From positions 1 to 64,000 of the forward strand of contig JADJMV010000011.1 of the NCBI GenBank assembly GCA_016709445.1: 64,000 bases of DNA. The letters run 5' to 3'. The notes below the pieces were generated by a model, which saw only the letters and a program-made list of their open reading frames with translations, did not search any database and was not told the DNA's origin. The DNA comes from Phycisphaerales bacterium (lineage in GTDB: Bacteria > Planctomycetota > Phycisphaerae > Phycisphaerales > UBA1924). A program made the translations under genes and the position numbers. Positions 20,401 to 29,300 of this stretch are shown here, piece after piece (position 1 is the first letter of the stretch; the number at the start of each line of letters is the position of its first letter).

Positions 20401-21004
20401 AGGCATCCTCCTGCCGCGCGTGGCCTACGGCTACTGGCCCTGCGCCAGCGAGGGCGACGACCTCGTGGTCTTCGAGCCCGGCGCGGCCGCCGACGGCCCA
20501 CGCACGGAACTCCTGCGGTTCACCTTCCCCCGCCAGCCCGACAAGCGGCGTCTGTGCATCTCCGATTTCTTCCGGTCCGTCGAGTCCGGACAGCTCGATG
20601 TGCTCGCGCTCCACTGCGTCACGATGGGGCCGCGCGTCAGCGAGATGGCCAAGCAGCTCTTCGAATCGAACAATTACTCCGAGTATCTCTATCTCCACGG
20701 GATGGGTGTCGAGTCCGCCGAGGCTCTCGCCGAGCTGTGGCACAAGCGGATCCGCCAGGAACTCGGCATCGCCGGCGACGATTCGCCCCGCATCCGGGAG
20801 CTCTTCACGCAGCACTACCGCGGGAGCCGGTACAGCCCCGGCTACCCGGCCTGCCCGGACATGAGCGACCAGGCCAAGATATGGACGCTCCTCGAGCCCG
20901 AGCGCATCGGCTGCACCCTGACCGAGAACTGGCAGATCGACCCGGAGCAGTCGACCAGCGCGTTCATCGTCCACCATCCCGAGGCGAAGTACTTCAACGT
21001 CTGA
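17429..21004 (+). CDS. metH: Cobalamin-dependent methionine synthase
   Basis: 1,191 residues, the full four-module length of E. coli MetH. Module 1 (homocysteine): IDGAMGTAIHG near the N-terminus and zinc Cys in LNCATGP (~225) and VGGCCGTTP (~291). Module 2 (methyl-tetrahydrofolate): IVGERMNASGSKKFKELL, MIDSTQVGTIEAALKR. Module 3 (B12): base-off His in KGDVHDIGKNLVDIIL (~747). Module 4 (AdoMet reactivation): RGSRYSPGYPACPD (~1130). It makes methionine from homocysteine in the cytoplasm. The start follows GGACGGGAGA. The next gene, 55 bases on, is also a B12-binding protein. Confidence 0.97.
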   Translation: MTSRLLAHLDRQILVIDGAMGTAIHGMDLQVERDYLGCENCPEILLKSRPEIIQQVHESFLAVGADAVETDSFGGARHVLAEFGLSEQTFELNRLAAEIARAAADRHASPSSPRFVLGSMGPGTKLVTLGQITWDEMLASYAEQAAGLLAGGVDAFLIETCQDLLQVKCAINACLAALDAKGKSPGDVPIMVSVTIETTGTMLLGTSIEAAAVALRGYPIASLGLNCATGPTEMAEHIQHLARHWDRHVSVVPNAGLPVLHEGRTEFPLRADPFAESLARYVRELGVSVVGGCCGTTPEHIGRLAKLVGGTPRKHRELEPYRPACTSLYAPTEYRQDTSFLIVGERMNASGSKKFKELLEAEEWDGVVSLARTQMREGSHVLDLNVDYAGRDNARDAAEIVSRVVRQADAPLMIDSTQVGTIEAALKRAPGKCIINSANFEDGEEKFDHICTLAKRYGAALVIGAIDEDKEAAMARTADRKLAISRRAHARATNVHGLHEGDLFFDPLVLPVSTGMASDRRSALETIEGARRIASELPNCQMTCGVSNVSFGLKPAARVVLNSVFLHELVAAGMTSAIVHASKILPLNRIPEDQQRAALDLLHDRRHASAGGTGLPDGVSDPAFDPLQAFIALFKDAGTATAVAAKKKDQTLEERLRSHIVDGEKEGLVACLDEGMRKYRPLDLINDHLLDGMKTVGDLFGAGQMQLPFVLQSAEVMKTAVAYLEPHMDKAAGKPRGSIVLATVKGDVHDIGKNLVDIILSNNGYTVHNLGIKQPLANILERWKETQADAIGLSGLLVKSVHVMEENLKELNELGHRVPVILGGAALSRHYAEGHLRATYAGPLYYGKDAFEGLRFMDLLATGQLASMDAEIDERIGKRSAAEQVVAASKARRAASQSAFEASKASGAATAERARSEVATDAPIPAPPFWGSRVIDRIDLDEIFPFINTVALFRGQWQFKKGRMTDQEYDRALEETIVPVFDRLKSRCREEGILLPRVAYGYWPCASEGDDLVVFEPGAAADGPRTELLRFTFPRQPDKRRLCISDFFRSVESGQLDVLALHCVTMGPRVSEMAKQLFESNNYSEYLYLHGMGVESAEALAELWHKRIRQELGIAGDDSPRIRELFTQHYRGSRYSPGYPACPDMSDQAKIWTLLEPERIGCTLTENWQIDPEQSTSAFIVHHPEAKYFNV

Positions 21005-21059
21005 CCCCCGGACCCCGGGCCTATCGTTGCTCCTCGCGACCGGGGCCCCGGGTGCCACT

Positions 21060-22232
21060 ATGAAAGACACGCTCCACGTTCCGACGACCGAATTCGAGAA
21101 GCGAGACCGCTGCGCCGACCTCGACCACCGGCCGCGCGTGCTCCTCGGCAAGATGGGGCTCGACGGCCACGACCGCGGCGTCAAGGTCATCGCCCGGGCC
21201 CTCCGCGACTCGGGGATCCACGTGATCTACTCCGGGTTGTGGCAGACCCCTCGCAGCCTGGCCATCTCGGCCCGCGACGAGGACTGCGACGTCATCGCCG
21301 CGAGCATGATGTCCAACTCGCACCTCAAGCTCGGTCCCATGCTCGTGGGATCGCTGCGCGACGCCGGACGCCCCGACATCCCCGTCTACATGGGCGGGAT
21401 CCTGCCGCAGGAAGACCTCCCCACCCTCCGTGATTCCGGGATCGCCAAGTGCTTTACGACCGGCACCGGCCTCGAGGAGATCGCCACGGCGGTCCGGGAC
21501 TCGGTCCGCGACTACGCGACATCCCTCGACGGGTCCCACCCGATTGCCCAGCTCGCGCGGGACATCTCGCTCTGTCATCTCCGCCGGCCGCCACGCCACG
21601 GCGCGGCCCGACGCCGACCCGCCCGGGTCATCGGCATCACGGGCTCGCCCGGCGCGGGCAAGTCGACCCTCGTGGCCCAATTGGTCAGTGAACTGACCCT
21701 TCGCGCGGAGGCCGGCACGGGGCTCGGGCGCTGCGCCGTGGTCGCCTTCGATCCCATGAGCCCGATCACGAGCGGCGCCCTCCTTGGCGACCGGCTCCGG
21801 GTCGATTTCAACCGGCTCGGCGATGCGGTTTTCTATCGGTCGCTGGCGATCAGCGGCGAGGACTACCACTCCCTCGACGAGATCGTCGAGCTCATCGGCG
21901 GCGTGCAGTTCCCCGACGGTACCCGGTTCGACACGCTCTTCATAGAGACCGTCGGCGCGGGGCAGAACGAAACCAAGATCCGGGGCCACGTCGACACCAC
22001 CGCGGTCGTGCTCACCCCCGGCATGGGCGATGCCGTCCAGATGGACAAGGCGGGCATCCTGGAAATCGCGGACATCTTTGTGTGCAATAAGGCCGATCAC
22101 CCCGGCGAGCACGAACTGGTGCGCGACCTGCGGGATATCGCGGGCAGACGCCCGATCCTGGAAACCGTTGCGACCCACGCCAAGGGAGTGCCCGAGCTCC
22201 TCACGGCGTTGCTGGCGCCTACCGCGGGCTAG
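21060..22232 (+). CDS. B12-binding domain fused to MeaB/ArgK-type GTPase
   Basis: 390 residues from ATG 21060. Residues ~20-150 are a cobalamin-binding domain of the methylmalonyl-CoA mutase type: LLGKMGLDGHDRGVKVIARA (His of DGHDRG as axial ligand), then VIAASMMSNSHLKLG and YMGGILPQED. Residues ~185-390 are a MeaB-type G3E GTPase: Walker A GSPGAGKSTLVAQLV, FDPMSPITSGALLGDRLR, switch ETVGAGQNET and NKAD. MeaB proteins load and protect B12 in acyl-CoA mutases. The IcmF fusion has both parts plus a mutase; here the mutase domain is absent. No mutase gene is in the window. Alternative start at 21027 is unlikely. Confidence 0.88.
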   Translation: MKDTLHVPTTEFEKRDRCADLDHRPRVLLGKMGLDGHDRGVKVIARALRDSGIHVIYSGLWQTPRSLAISARDEDCDVIAASMMSNSHLKLGPMLVGSLRDAGRPDIPVYMGGILPQEDLPTLRDSGIAKCFTTGTGLEEIATAVRDSVRDYATSLDGSHPIAQLARDISLCHLRRPPRHGAARRRPARVIGITGSPGAGKSTLVAQLVSELTLRAEAGTGLGRCAVVAFDPMSPITSGALLGDRLRVDFNRLGDAVFYRSLAISGEDYHSLDEIVELIGGVQFPDGTRFDTLFIETVGAGQNETKIRGHVDTTAVVLTPGMGDAVQMDKAGILEIADIFVCNKADHPGEHELVRDLRDIAGRRPILETVATHAKGVPELLTALLAPTAG

Positions 22233-22244
22233 CATCCGCCCGCC

Positions 22245-23822
22245 GTGAGCCCCCTTCGTACCCGGATCCGTCGACGCATGCTCGCCCTTGGCGACTGGCG
22301 CGGGCCCTCCGGCGTGGCGACTCCGGTGCCCGCTCGCCGCGGCGCCGGCCTCACACCCGACGGCCGGCTCCGCGCGGGACAACTCGCCAACCTCAGCATG
22401 AACCGGGCGATCTGGGTGCTCTGCTGGCCCATCCTGATCGAGTCGTTCCTCAATTCCCTCGTCGGGCTCACCGACACGGTGCTCTCGGCCCAGCTCGGCG
22501 TGCCGGAGACCGACGCCGTCGGCAGCGCGTCCTACGTCATCTGGTTCATGGGCCTGGTCGTCATGGCCATCGGTGTCGGCACGACCGCACTCGTCAGCAG
22601 GAGCGTCGGCAGGGGACGCCTCGCCGTCGCCAACGCCGCCGTTGGCCAGTCGCTCCTGCTGGCGGCGGGGCTCGGATGCGTCGTCGGGGCGATCATCGCG
22701 CTCTCGGGCCCGCCGCTGGGCACGGCCCTGACGCAGAGCCCCCGCGGGGCGGAGGCGTTCGCGTCGTATCTGCAGATCGTCGCGGCGGGCACACCATTCA
22801 CCGCCGTGCTCGGCGCCGCGATCGCCGCGCTCCGTGGAGCGGGCGACAGCGTCCGCCCCCTCTGGTCGATGGTGATCGTCAACGCCGTCAACGTCGTGTC
22901 GAGCTGGCTGCTCTGCGGCACCGACCTGACGCGCCTCGTGCCGCACGACGGCGGCACCTCGGTCGAAGTCCTGCTGCACAACCCCTCGCCCTGGGAGTTC
23001 GGTGTGTCCGGGATCGCCCTGGGCACCCTGCTCTCCAACGCCATCGGGTGCGTGATTGTGATCGTGATGCTCTCAAAGGGCGCCGGCGGGGTCCGGCTGA
23101 TGCGCCGCCGATTGCGCCCCCACTGGCACACAATGAGCCGGCTCGTCCGCGTCGGCCTTCCCAACTTCTTCGAGACCCTCGGCATGTGGGTCGGCAACTT
23201 TCTCGTCCTCGGATTCGTCGTGCACCTCAGCGACGCCGACGGCATGACCGGCGCCCACATGCTCGCCATCCGGATCGAATCGTTCAGCTTCCTGCCCGGA
23301 TTTGCCATGAGCCTCGCGGCCGCGACGCTGGCGGGTCAGTACCTCGGAGCGGGAAGCCCCCGCATGGCACGTCTCGCGGTGTGGCGATGCTGCCTGATCG
23401 GCGCGGTGCTCATGGGCTCGCTGGGGTTGGCGTTTATCTTTGTCCCCGACCGGCTGGTCGCGCTGCTCAGTTCGCAGCCCGAGCACCTCCGGATCGTCCC
23501 CCCGCTGCTGCGCGTCGCGGGTTTCGTCCAGGTGCCATTCGCGTTCGCGATCATCACGAGAGGGGCGCTCCGCGGCGTCGGTGACACCCGTGCGGTGTTC
23601 CTCATCACCTGGACCACCACGTACCTCATCCGACTGCCGATGGCCTACCTGTTCTCGGGGGTCACGTTGCCCCTCCCATGGGGCACGGACCTGCCGAACC
23701 CGTTCCCACACGACCCGACGCTGACCGGGCTCTGGATCGGGCTGTGCGCGGAACTGGTCATCCGCTGCTTCCTGTTCGTCGCGAGATTCCTCTACGGCGG
23801 CTGGGCGCAGAAGCGCGTCTAA
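22245..23822 (+). CDS. MATE-family multidrug/Na+ exporter
   Basis: 525 residues from a GTG start 13 bases after the B12-GTPase gene. A basic N-terminal extension of ~55 residues precedes twelve predicted TM helices. Family marks include WPILIESFLNSLVGLTDTVL, the first-half loop ALRGAGDSVRPLWSM, and its second-half partner ALRGVGDTRAVFLITW, reflecting the internal duplication of MATE proteins. These export cationic drugs or metabolites using Na+ or H+. Substrate is unknown, and there is no regulator nearby. An internal start at MNRAIWVLCWP would remove the extension. Confidence 0.9.
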   Translation: MSPLRTRIRRRMLALGDWRGPSGVATPVPARRGAGLTPDGRLRAGQLANLSMNRAIWVLCWPILIESFLNSLVGLTDTVLSAQLGVPETDAVGSASYVIWFMGLVVMAIGVGTTALVSRSVGRGRLAVANAAVGQSLLLAAGLGCVVGAIIALSGPPLGTALTQSPRGAEAFASYLQIVAAGTPFTAVLGAAIAALRGAGDSVRPLWSMVIVNAVNVVSSWLLCGTDLTRLVPHDGGTSVEVLLHNPSPWEFGVSGIALGTLLSNAIGCVIVIVMLSKGAGGVRLMRRRLRPHWHTMSRLVRVGLPNFFETLGMWVGNFLVLGFVVHLSDADGMTGAHMLAIRIESFSFLPGFAMSLAAATLAGQYLGAGSPRMARLAVWRCCLIGAVLMGSLGLAFIFVPDRLVALLSSQPEHLRIVPPLLRVAGFVQVPFAFAIITRGALRGVGDTRAVFLITWTTTYLIRLPMAYLFSGVTLPLPWGTDLPNPFPHDPTLTGLWIGLCAELVIRCFLFVARFLYGGWAQKRV

Positions 23823-23858
23823 GAGCAATGGAGCCGCTCGCCGCGATCGTCGGAGCGT

Positions 23859-25862
23859 TCAACCCTCTTCCGGCGCGTCCTTGCCGGAGTCGCCGCGGAG
23901 AGACTTGATCGCGAACTTGTGCCGCAGCTTGAGGGCGTCGTACCGGAACGGCACCGGCACCCCGACACCCCGGAACGAATCTCGCTGATGCATGCGCACC
24001 GCGTAGTCGGCCCAGCTCGGGAGCGTCTCCCGGGTCAGGGGCTCGATTCCATTGATCTGGCTCACAAGGAAGCCCAGCTTCTTCGGCAGCGCCGTCACCA
24101 CGACGCGCTCAGTGAGCGGCACCGTCTCGATCGGCGTAATGGGACTGATCCCGCTGGCCTTCGCCCGGATCTGACTGATCACCTCCGGGTCATTCTCGGC
24201 CGCGGAGCCCAGTCCGTCGGTCCGGTCCTGCAGCACGCGGGCGTTCTTGCTCACCGACACCCGCGCCTGGGGCTTGGCCTCGGTCTCCCCGAGCGGGATC
24301 TCTTTGGGGACCAGTTCGCCAAAGCTCTCGGCGAACTTGTCGATCCCCTCGGTCACGACGCGGGAGGCGAACTCAGACGCCGAGCCCGCGAGCACCTCAT
24401 ACTCCTTCACCGCTCGCCAGTCGGTCGTGATGGCCTCCGGATCCAGGAGATCGCGGATCGATTCGGGCTCGGACTCGGCCGCGGCCGCCAGCACTCGGTA
24501 GAAATACTTGTTTCCGTCGCGGGACGTGGCGGCCAGATCCTGCGGCGTGAGCCCGACTTGCGTGAGCAGGACCGAGTTTCCGGCGAGCTCCCGCACGCAC
24601 ATCGCGGCCTGGGGAAAGGTGATCGTCTGCTGGCCGAAGCGGACCTGCGCCGCGCCGATCCCGGGCAGCTTCGAGAGCATGGCGCCATCGAGCCAGGAGT
24701 TGTCCCTCGCGTAGACGGCGGGTGTCGGAATGGAGACCTTTTCCGCCTCCCGCACCGTCTCCACGATCCGGTCGGCGATCTGCACGTAGTTCGGCCGCAC
24801 CTGCGCCCAGTTCTCCGGGAGCTTTCGGTAGTCGCCATCCTTCTCGAGCGGGCGGGTGGTCGTGGCGATCTCGGCACGGATCACCGATTCGGCCTCACCC
24901 ATGATCCGGTCGGCCAGGGCGCCCTTCAATTCGGCCTCAATCTTCGCCTTCTCCGAGTCGATGGGGCCGGGGAACCGATCGCGGTTGAGATTCCAGTGCT
25001 TATTGATGTCGACGAGCGAGATCTTGAGCACGCCCTCGATCGCGCCACGATTCAACTCGATCCATTCGACCTTGACCCGCGGCGGGAGCTTGTACCCAAG
25101 ACCATACTCCCCCTCGCCCGGCTTGAACGACTTGTTCTTCTCGAACAGGGCCCGGAGTTCCTCAGGCGGGGGTGTGAGTGTCTCATCCATGAGGCGGCGG
25201 GCCGGCAGAAATGCGGCGTCGATCAGCACGGAGTCGGCCTGCTCCTTGGCCAGCAGCGCGGCCTGCTGCGCCGACAGCCGCTCCGCGCTCGAATAGGTAT
25301 CGAGCATGCGGAACACCCCGCGCAGGCGGGCCAGCGCGGCATCGAACTCGTCGAGCGTCAGCCTGCCGGCGCCCGCCGCTTTGGAACGGGCCATGGCCAT
25401 GCGCATCTGCATATTGGATACGGCCTGTTTGTACTGATCCGGCTGGTTCTGGATCACCATGTCGGCGTACTGCCGGTACTGCTGCTGGTACGCGCTGCGG
25501 ACGGTCTCCTCCGCCATGATCGGGAGCAGAGAGGCCCCCTCGTTGGAGCCCCCGACCATCCCCGCGTTCTCCGCCTCCGTGGCCAGAAGCAGCCAGTGCT
25601 CAGCCTCGTGGCCCTTCTCGAGCGCCAGCGGCAGCTCTCCGCGGGGGAGATCTTGGAAGAAGGTTCGCAGCGCGGTGAGTTCCCGGGACGACTCGTCCCA
25701 GTGCGCCGCCGACACCTTGTGGCCGTCCATGGTGCCGATCGATTTGCCCAACTTGGCCTTGCCCACCTGCCGGATGGCCTGTGGGACCAGGAACGCGACG
25801 AGCAGCAGGGTGCCGCCCACGACAAGGATGACCTTGTTGTGCTTGCGCAGGATCTTGAGCAT
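23859..25862 (-). CDS. Membrane-anchored PpiD/SurA-N-like protein
   Basis: About 667 residues. One TM anchor at the N-terminus (LRKHNKVILVVGGTLLLVAF) is followed by a long, helical, probably periplasmic region (HWDESSRELTALRTFF; QQQYRQYADMVIQNQ; ERLSAQQAALLAKEQADSVL), the order seen in PpiD-type chaperones. I cannot find a parvulin domain signature, so isomerase activity is doubtful. The ATG at 25862 is chosen because GGAG lies 8 bases upstream; an in-frame GTG 12 bases earlier is the alternative. It follows rpsD by about 75 bases on the same strand. A role in folding exported proteins is inference. Confidence 0.6.
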   Translation of the reverse strand: MLKILRKHNKVILVVGGTLLLVAFLVPQAIRQVGKAKLGKSIGTMDGHKVSAAHWDESSRELTALRTFFQDLPRGELPLALEKGHEAEHWLLLATEAENAGMVGGSNEGASLLPIMAEETVRSAYQQQYRQYADMVIQNQPDQYKQAVSNMQMRMAMARSKAAGAGRLTLDEFDAALARLRGVFRMLDTYSSAERLSAQQAALLAKEQADSVLIDAAFLPARRLMDETLTPPPEELRALFEKNKSFKPGEGEYGLGYKLPPRVKVEWIELNRGAIEGVLKISLVDINKHWNLNRDRFPGPIDSEKAKIEAELKGALADRIMGEAESVIRAEIATTTRPLEKDGDYRKLPENWAQVRPNYVQIADRIVETVREAEKVSIPTPAVYARDNSWLDGAMLSKLPGIGAAQVRFGQQTITFPQAAMCVRELAGNSVLLTQVGLTPQDLAATSRDGNKYFYRVLAAAAESEPESIRDLLDPEAITTDWRAVKEYEVLAGSASEFASRVVTEGIDKFAESFGELVPKEIPLGETEAKPQARVSVSKNARVLQDRTDGLGSAAENDPEVISQIRAKASGISPITPIETVPLTERVVVTALPKKLGFLVSQINGIEPLTRETLPSWADYAVRMHQRDSFRGVGVPVPFRYDALKLRHKFAIKSLRGDSGKDAPEEG

Positions 25863-25936
25863 CGCGCACTCCACGCAGGGGCGCAGACCCGAGACGAGGA
25901 TTCACCTGCGTCGTACGGGCGCCCGGCCGTTGTCGA

Positions 25937-26534
25937 TCAGCGGTAGAACTCGACGATCATGTTCGCGTTCACGTCGAAAGGCGTCTGATCGGCCGTGGGA
26001 GTCGCGATGATCTTGACGGTCAGTTCAGACGGGTTGAAGTCGATCCAGCCGGGCACCTCGTGGCCAGCCATCGTCTCCATGTTCTCCCGCACCATCTTCT
26101 GGATCTTCGTCTTCAGCGTGATCACGTCGCCGACGCTCACCTGCGCGCTGGGCCGATCCGTCTTGCGGCCGTTCACCAGCACGTGGCCATGCGCCACGAT
26201 CTGACGAGCCGCCCAGATCGTCCGGGCGAGACCCGCGCGACGGAGCACGTTGTCCAGACGCTGCTCGAGCAGCTGCAGGAGCACCTCGCCCGTGTTGCCC
26301 GGACGGCGGGCCGCCTCGTCCACCGTCAGGCGGAACTGCTTCTCCAGCATCCCGTAGTGGAACCGGAGCTTCTGCTTCTCGTTGAGGCGGATGCCGTACG
26401 CCCGCAGACGCCGCCCACGGTACCCGTGGACGCCGTTGGGGTTGAGCGCGCTTGCTGGTGTGCTTGGGGGTGTCCGCGATCGGGACGCCGACACGGCGGG
26501 ACAGCTTGACCTTCGGTCCGGTGTAACGAGCCAT
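25937..26534 (-). CDS. rpsD: 30S ribosomal protein uS4 (frame broken near 26448)
   Basis: The N-terminus MARYTGPKVKLSRRVGVPIA is in one frame, and the rest (ALNPNGVHGYRGRRLRAYGI, RLNEKQKLRFHYGMLEKQFR) in another. The S4 domain is clear: LLQLLEQRLDNVLRRAGLA and HGHVLVNGRKTDRPSAQVS. Restoring one CG unit in a CGCG run at about 26445-26451 gives a normal protein of about 199 residues. A ribosomal protein this central cannot be lost, so the break is best read as a sequence error. It nucleates 30S assembly and can repress its own operon. A GAGAATCTCGATGG context surrounds the start without a strong Shine-Dalgarno. Confidence 0.95.
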
Positions 26535-26789
26535 CGAGATTCTCCATCCGTCGGGGCCGCCGAGGGCGGCCGGTGCCACAACGATCCACAGTCCCAGATG
26601 GTGGCGATCGGCCGACTGCCGCGGCTGCGGGGCGGGAACGATCCGGGCAAACCTGGGCCCGATTGAAGACCCACACCCCCCCTTGGTCAAGCCGGGCCAT
26701 GTTTGCCTCGGCAATCCAGCGGCGGGCCCCCCATCCCCCCATTCGACCGCTAGACTCCCTCCGCCCCCCCACCGACCCCCCGGAACACC

Positions 26790-28292
26790 ATGCCAAGGGA
26801 AATCCGACTTCCGCAGCTGGCGCTCCCGGCGGGATCCTCGTCGGCGGCCTTCCTCCCCGACGCCCGCGAGAAGTGCGGCGTGTTCGGGATATGGAACCAC
26901 CCCCAGGCCGTCCAACTCTCCTACCTGGGGCTCTACGCCCAGCAGCACCGGGGACAGGAGTCCGCGGGCATCGCGGTCTCCGACGGTCAGAGCCTCACGG
27001 CGTCCACGGGAATGGGGCTCGTCTCCGACGTCTTCAACGCCCGCAGCCTGCGGGAACTCGAGAGCCGTTGCCGGGTTGGCGCGATCGGCCACAACCGGTA
27101 CTCGACCGCCGGGGGGTCGCGTTCCTGCAACGCCCAGCCCCTGCTCGAGTCGTTCGTCGGCGGGCAAGTCGCCCTCGCCCACAATGGCAACCTGATCAAC
27201 GCGATGGCCCACCGCGACCGCTTTGAGCAGGCCGGGCATCTCTTCCACACCACGGGCGACACCGAGGTGATCATCCACCTGCTGGCCTCGCCCGAGCAGC
27301 AGTCGCAGTCCGATCCGCTCGCCGCGACACTCCGGCGCCTGCAGGGGGCCTTCTCGCTCGTCTTCCTGTTCGCCGACCGCCTCGAGGTGGCCCGCGACCC
27401 GTGGGGTTGGCGGCCCCTCGTCCTGGGACGCATCCAGCACGCCAACGGCGTCAGCCACGTCGTCGCCAGCGAGACCGTCGCCCTCCATGTCGTCGGCGCC
27501 ACGCTGCTCCGCGAGATCGAGCCGGGCGAAATCGTCACGATCAACGATTCGGGGGTCCACTCGCGCCGCTTCGCCGACCGCTCCCACCAACCATCACACT
27601 GCGCATTCGAGCATGTCTACTTCGCCAGCCCGGCCAGCGTCGTCTTTGGGCAGAATGTCCAGACCGTGCGTGAGCTGCTGGGTGAACGCCTCGCTCGCGA
27701 AGCGCCGGCCGACGCCGACTTCGTGATGCCGATGCCCGACTCGGGCCGGTCGGCCGCGAACGGGTACGCGCGGGCAAGCCAACTCCCCTACCGCGAGGGG
27801 ATCGTCCCCAACCGCTATGTCGGTCGCACCTTCATCAAGCCGACCCAGGACGAGCGACGGGCCGCCGTGCGTCTCAAGCTCAACGTGGTGGAGGACATCG
27901 TCCGGGGCCAGCGCGTGGTCGTGGTGGACGACTCCGTCGTCCGGGGAACGACGACCCGCGAGAAAATGGCCCAGATCCGCGAGGCCGGCGCGAAGGAGAT
28001 CCACCTCAGGATCTCCTGCCCGCCCATCCGCCACCCCTGCTATTTCGGTGTCGACTTCGCCAGCAAGGACCAACTGATCGCCAACGGCCGCACCGTCACC
28101 CAGATCCAGGAGTTCCTGGGCGTCGACTCGCTCCACTATCTCTCCCTCGAGGGCATGCTCGCCTGCATGAAGCACCGGCCCGAGCACTACTGCACCGCCT
28201 GCTGGACCGGCCAGTACCGGCTCGACCCGGCCAAGCCGGAAACCGGCCCGATCTCCGAGGCCGGCCAGCTCCGGATGTTCGGCTCCATCTGA
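26790..28292 (+). CDS. purF: Amidophosphoribosyltransferase
   Basis: 500 residues. The first step of purine synthesis: PRPP plus glutamine to phosphoribosylamine. The N-terminal Cys nucleophile is Cys29 in EKCGVFGIW, so the first 28 residues are a propeptide to be removed, as in the Bacillus type. The glutaminase core has GIGHNRYSTAGGSR-like IGHNRYSTAGG and NGNLINA. The PRPP site is VVVVDDSVVRGTTT. Four Cys at the Fe-S positions of the Bacillus enzyme are present (HCAFEHVYFA, HPCYFG, CTACWTG), so a 4Fe-4S cluster is expected. It is followed 24 bases later by mqnD. Confidence 0.96.
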   Translation: MPREIRLPQLALPAGSSSAAFLPDAREKCGVFGIWNHPQAVQLSYLGLYAQQHRGQESAGIAVSDGQSLTASTGMGLVSDVFNARSLRELESRCRVGAIGHNRYSTAGGSRSCNAQPLLESFVGGQVALAHNGNLINAMAHRDRFEQAGHLFHTTGDTEVIIHLLASPEQQSQSDPLAATLRRLQGAFSLVFLFADRLEVARDPWGWRPLVLGRIQHANGVSHVVASETVALHVVGATLLREIEPGEIVTINDSGVHSRRFADRSHQPSHCAFEHVYFASPASVVFGQNVQTVRELLGERLAREAPADADFVMPMPDSGRSAANGYARASQLPYREGIVPNRYVGRTFIKPTQDERRAAVRLKLNVVEDIVRGQRVVVVDDSVVRGTTTREKMAQIREAGAKEIHLRISCPPIRHPCYFGVDFASKDQLIANGRTVTQIQEFLGVDSLHYLSLEGMLACMKHRPEHYCTACWTGQYRLDPAKPETGPISEAGQLRMFGSI

Positions 28293-28315
28293 CCGCCACC
28301 CGCCCGGGTCAAGAG

Positions 28316-29242
28316 ATGACGCAACCCGCCCGCATCACACTCGCCCACTCGCCCGACGCCGACGACCTTGTCATGTGGTGGCCGCTCACCGGCGCGAAGG
28401 CCCCCGACGGCGGCCCCATCCTCGGGGTCCCCGCCGAACCCTCACTTGACACGCTCGGCTTCGCGTTCGAGACGATCGCGGCCGACATCCACGAACTCAA
28501 CCGGCGGGCCTCCGAATCGGGCGATCTCGACGTGACCGCCATCAGCGCGTACACCTACCCCTTCGTGCGCGATCGCTACCGGATCACCCGATGCGGCGCC
28601 TCCTTCGGCGACGGGTATGGCCCGAAGGTCGTTGTGCGGGCCGACTCACCGATCATGTGCGACGGCTGCCTGAAGCGCCAACGCCCCCGGATCGCCGTAC
28701 CGGGCGACAGGACCACCGCCTTCCTGACCCTCTCCATCGTGCTCGGTCAGCCTTTCGACTACGTCGTGATGCCGTTCCGGGATATCGCGCCGGCCGTCGC
28801 CTCCGGCCGCGTCGGGGCGGGCCTGCTCATCCACGAGGCCCAGCTCACGTTCGCCGACCTCGGTCTGCGTCAGGTCATCGACCTGGGCGCTTGGTGGAAG
28901 GCCAGAATGGGACTGCCCCTCCCCCTCGGCCTCAACGTGCTCCGCCGCGACCTCGACGCCCGGCATGGCCCCGGCGCCCTGGAAAGGGTCGCGGCCCTGC
29001 TCCACGGCTCGGTCGCCTTCGCCCGGTCTCACCCGGACGAATGCCGGGCCCTGCTCCGCGCGGGCATCGGAGAACGCCCGGAATGGGCGGACGACGCGCT
29101 CGTCAACCGCTATCTCGACATGTACGTCAACGAGAGCACCGCCGACATGGGAACGACGGGCAGGCAGAGCCTCGAACGGCTCTACGCCGAGGGCGCGAAC
29201 CTCGGCCTCTGTCCCGAGGCCGGCCCGATCGACCCGGCGTAG
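28316..29242 (+). CDS. mqnD: 1,4-dihydroxy-6-naphthoate synthase of the futalosine pathway
   Basis: 308 residues of the MqnA/MqnD family, periplasmic-binding-protein fold. It opens ITLAHSPDADDLVMWWPL, with the SPDADD signature, and has DLDVTAISAYTYPFV, DRTTAFLTLSIVLGQ and LLIHEAQLTF with the conserved His-Glu. Length and SPDADD favour MqnD over MqnA. The enzyme converts cyclic dehypoxanthine futalosine in menaquinone synthesis. It lies in the same direction just after purF; both routes touch purine nucleosides, though that link is only suggestive. Other mqn genes are not in the window. Confidence 0.88.
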   Translation: MTQPARITLAHSPDADDLVMWWPLTGAKAPDGGPILGVPAEPSLDTLGFAFETIAADIHELNRRASESGDLDVTAISAYTYPFVRDRYRITRCGASFGDGYGPKVVVRADSPIMCDGCLKRQRPRIAVPGDRTTAFLTLSIVLGQPFDYVVMPFRDIAPAVASGRVGAGLLIHEAQLTFADLGLRQVIDLGAWWKARMGLPLPLGLNVLRRDLDARHGPGALERVAALLHGSVAFARSHPDECRALLRAGIGERPEWADDALVNRYLDMYVNESTADMGTTGRQSLERLYAEGANLGLCPEAGPIDPA

Positions 29243-29300
29243 CCCCACGGCGCGGGGGGCGAGCGAGATCACCCGCCGCCGCGCGGCGTATCCTCGCCCC

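Noticed and set aside
17369..21190. Very long open frame (1,273 codons) on the minus strand opposite metH
   Set aside because: Its translation is a low-complexity mirror of a GC-rich gene (many Arg, Asp, Gly, His) with no domain; metH on the plus strand is complete.
26440..26460. rpsD pseudogene
   Set aside because: An essential ribosomal protein with an otherwise perfect sequence; two-base CG loss in a repeat is a likely error.
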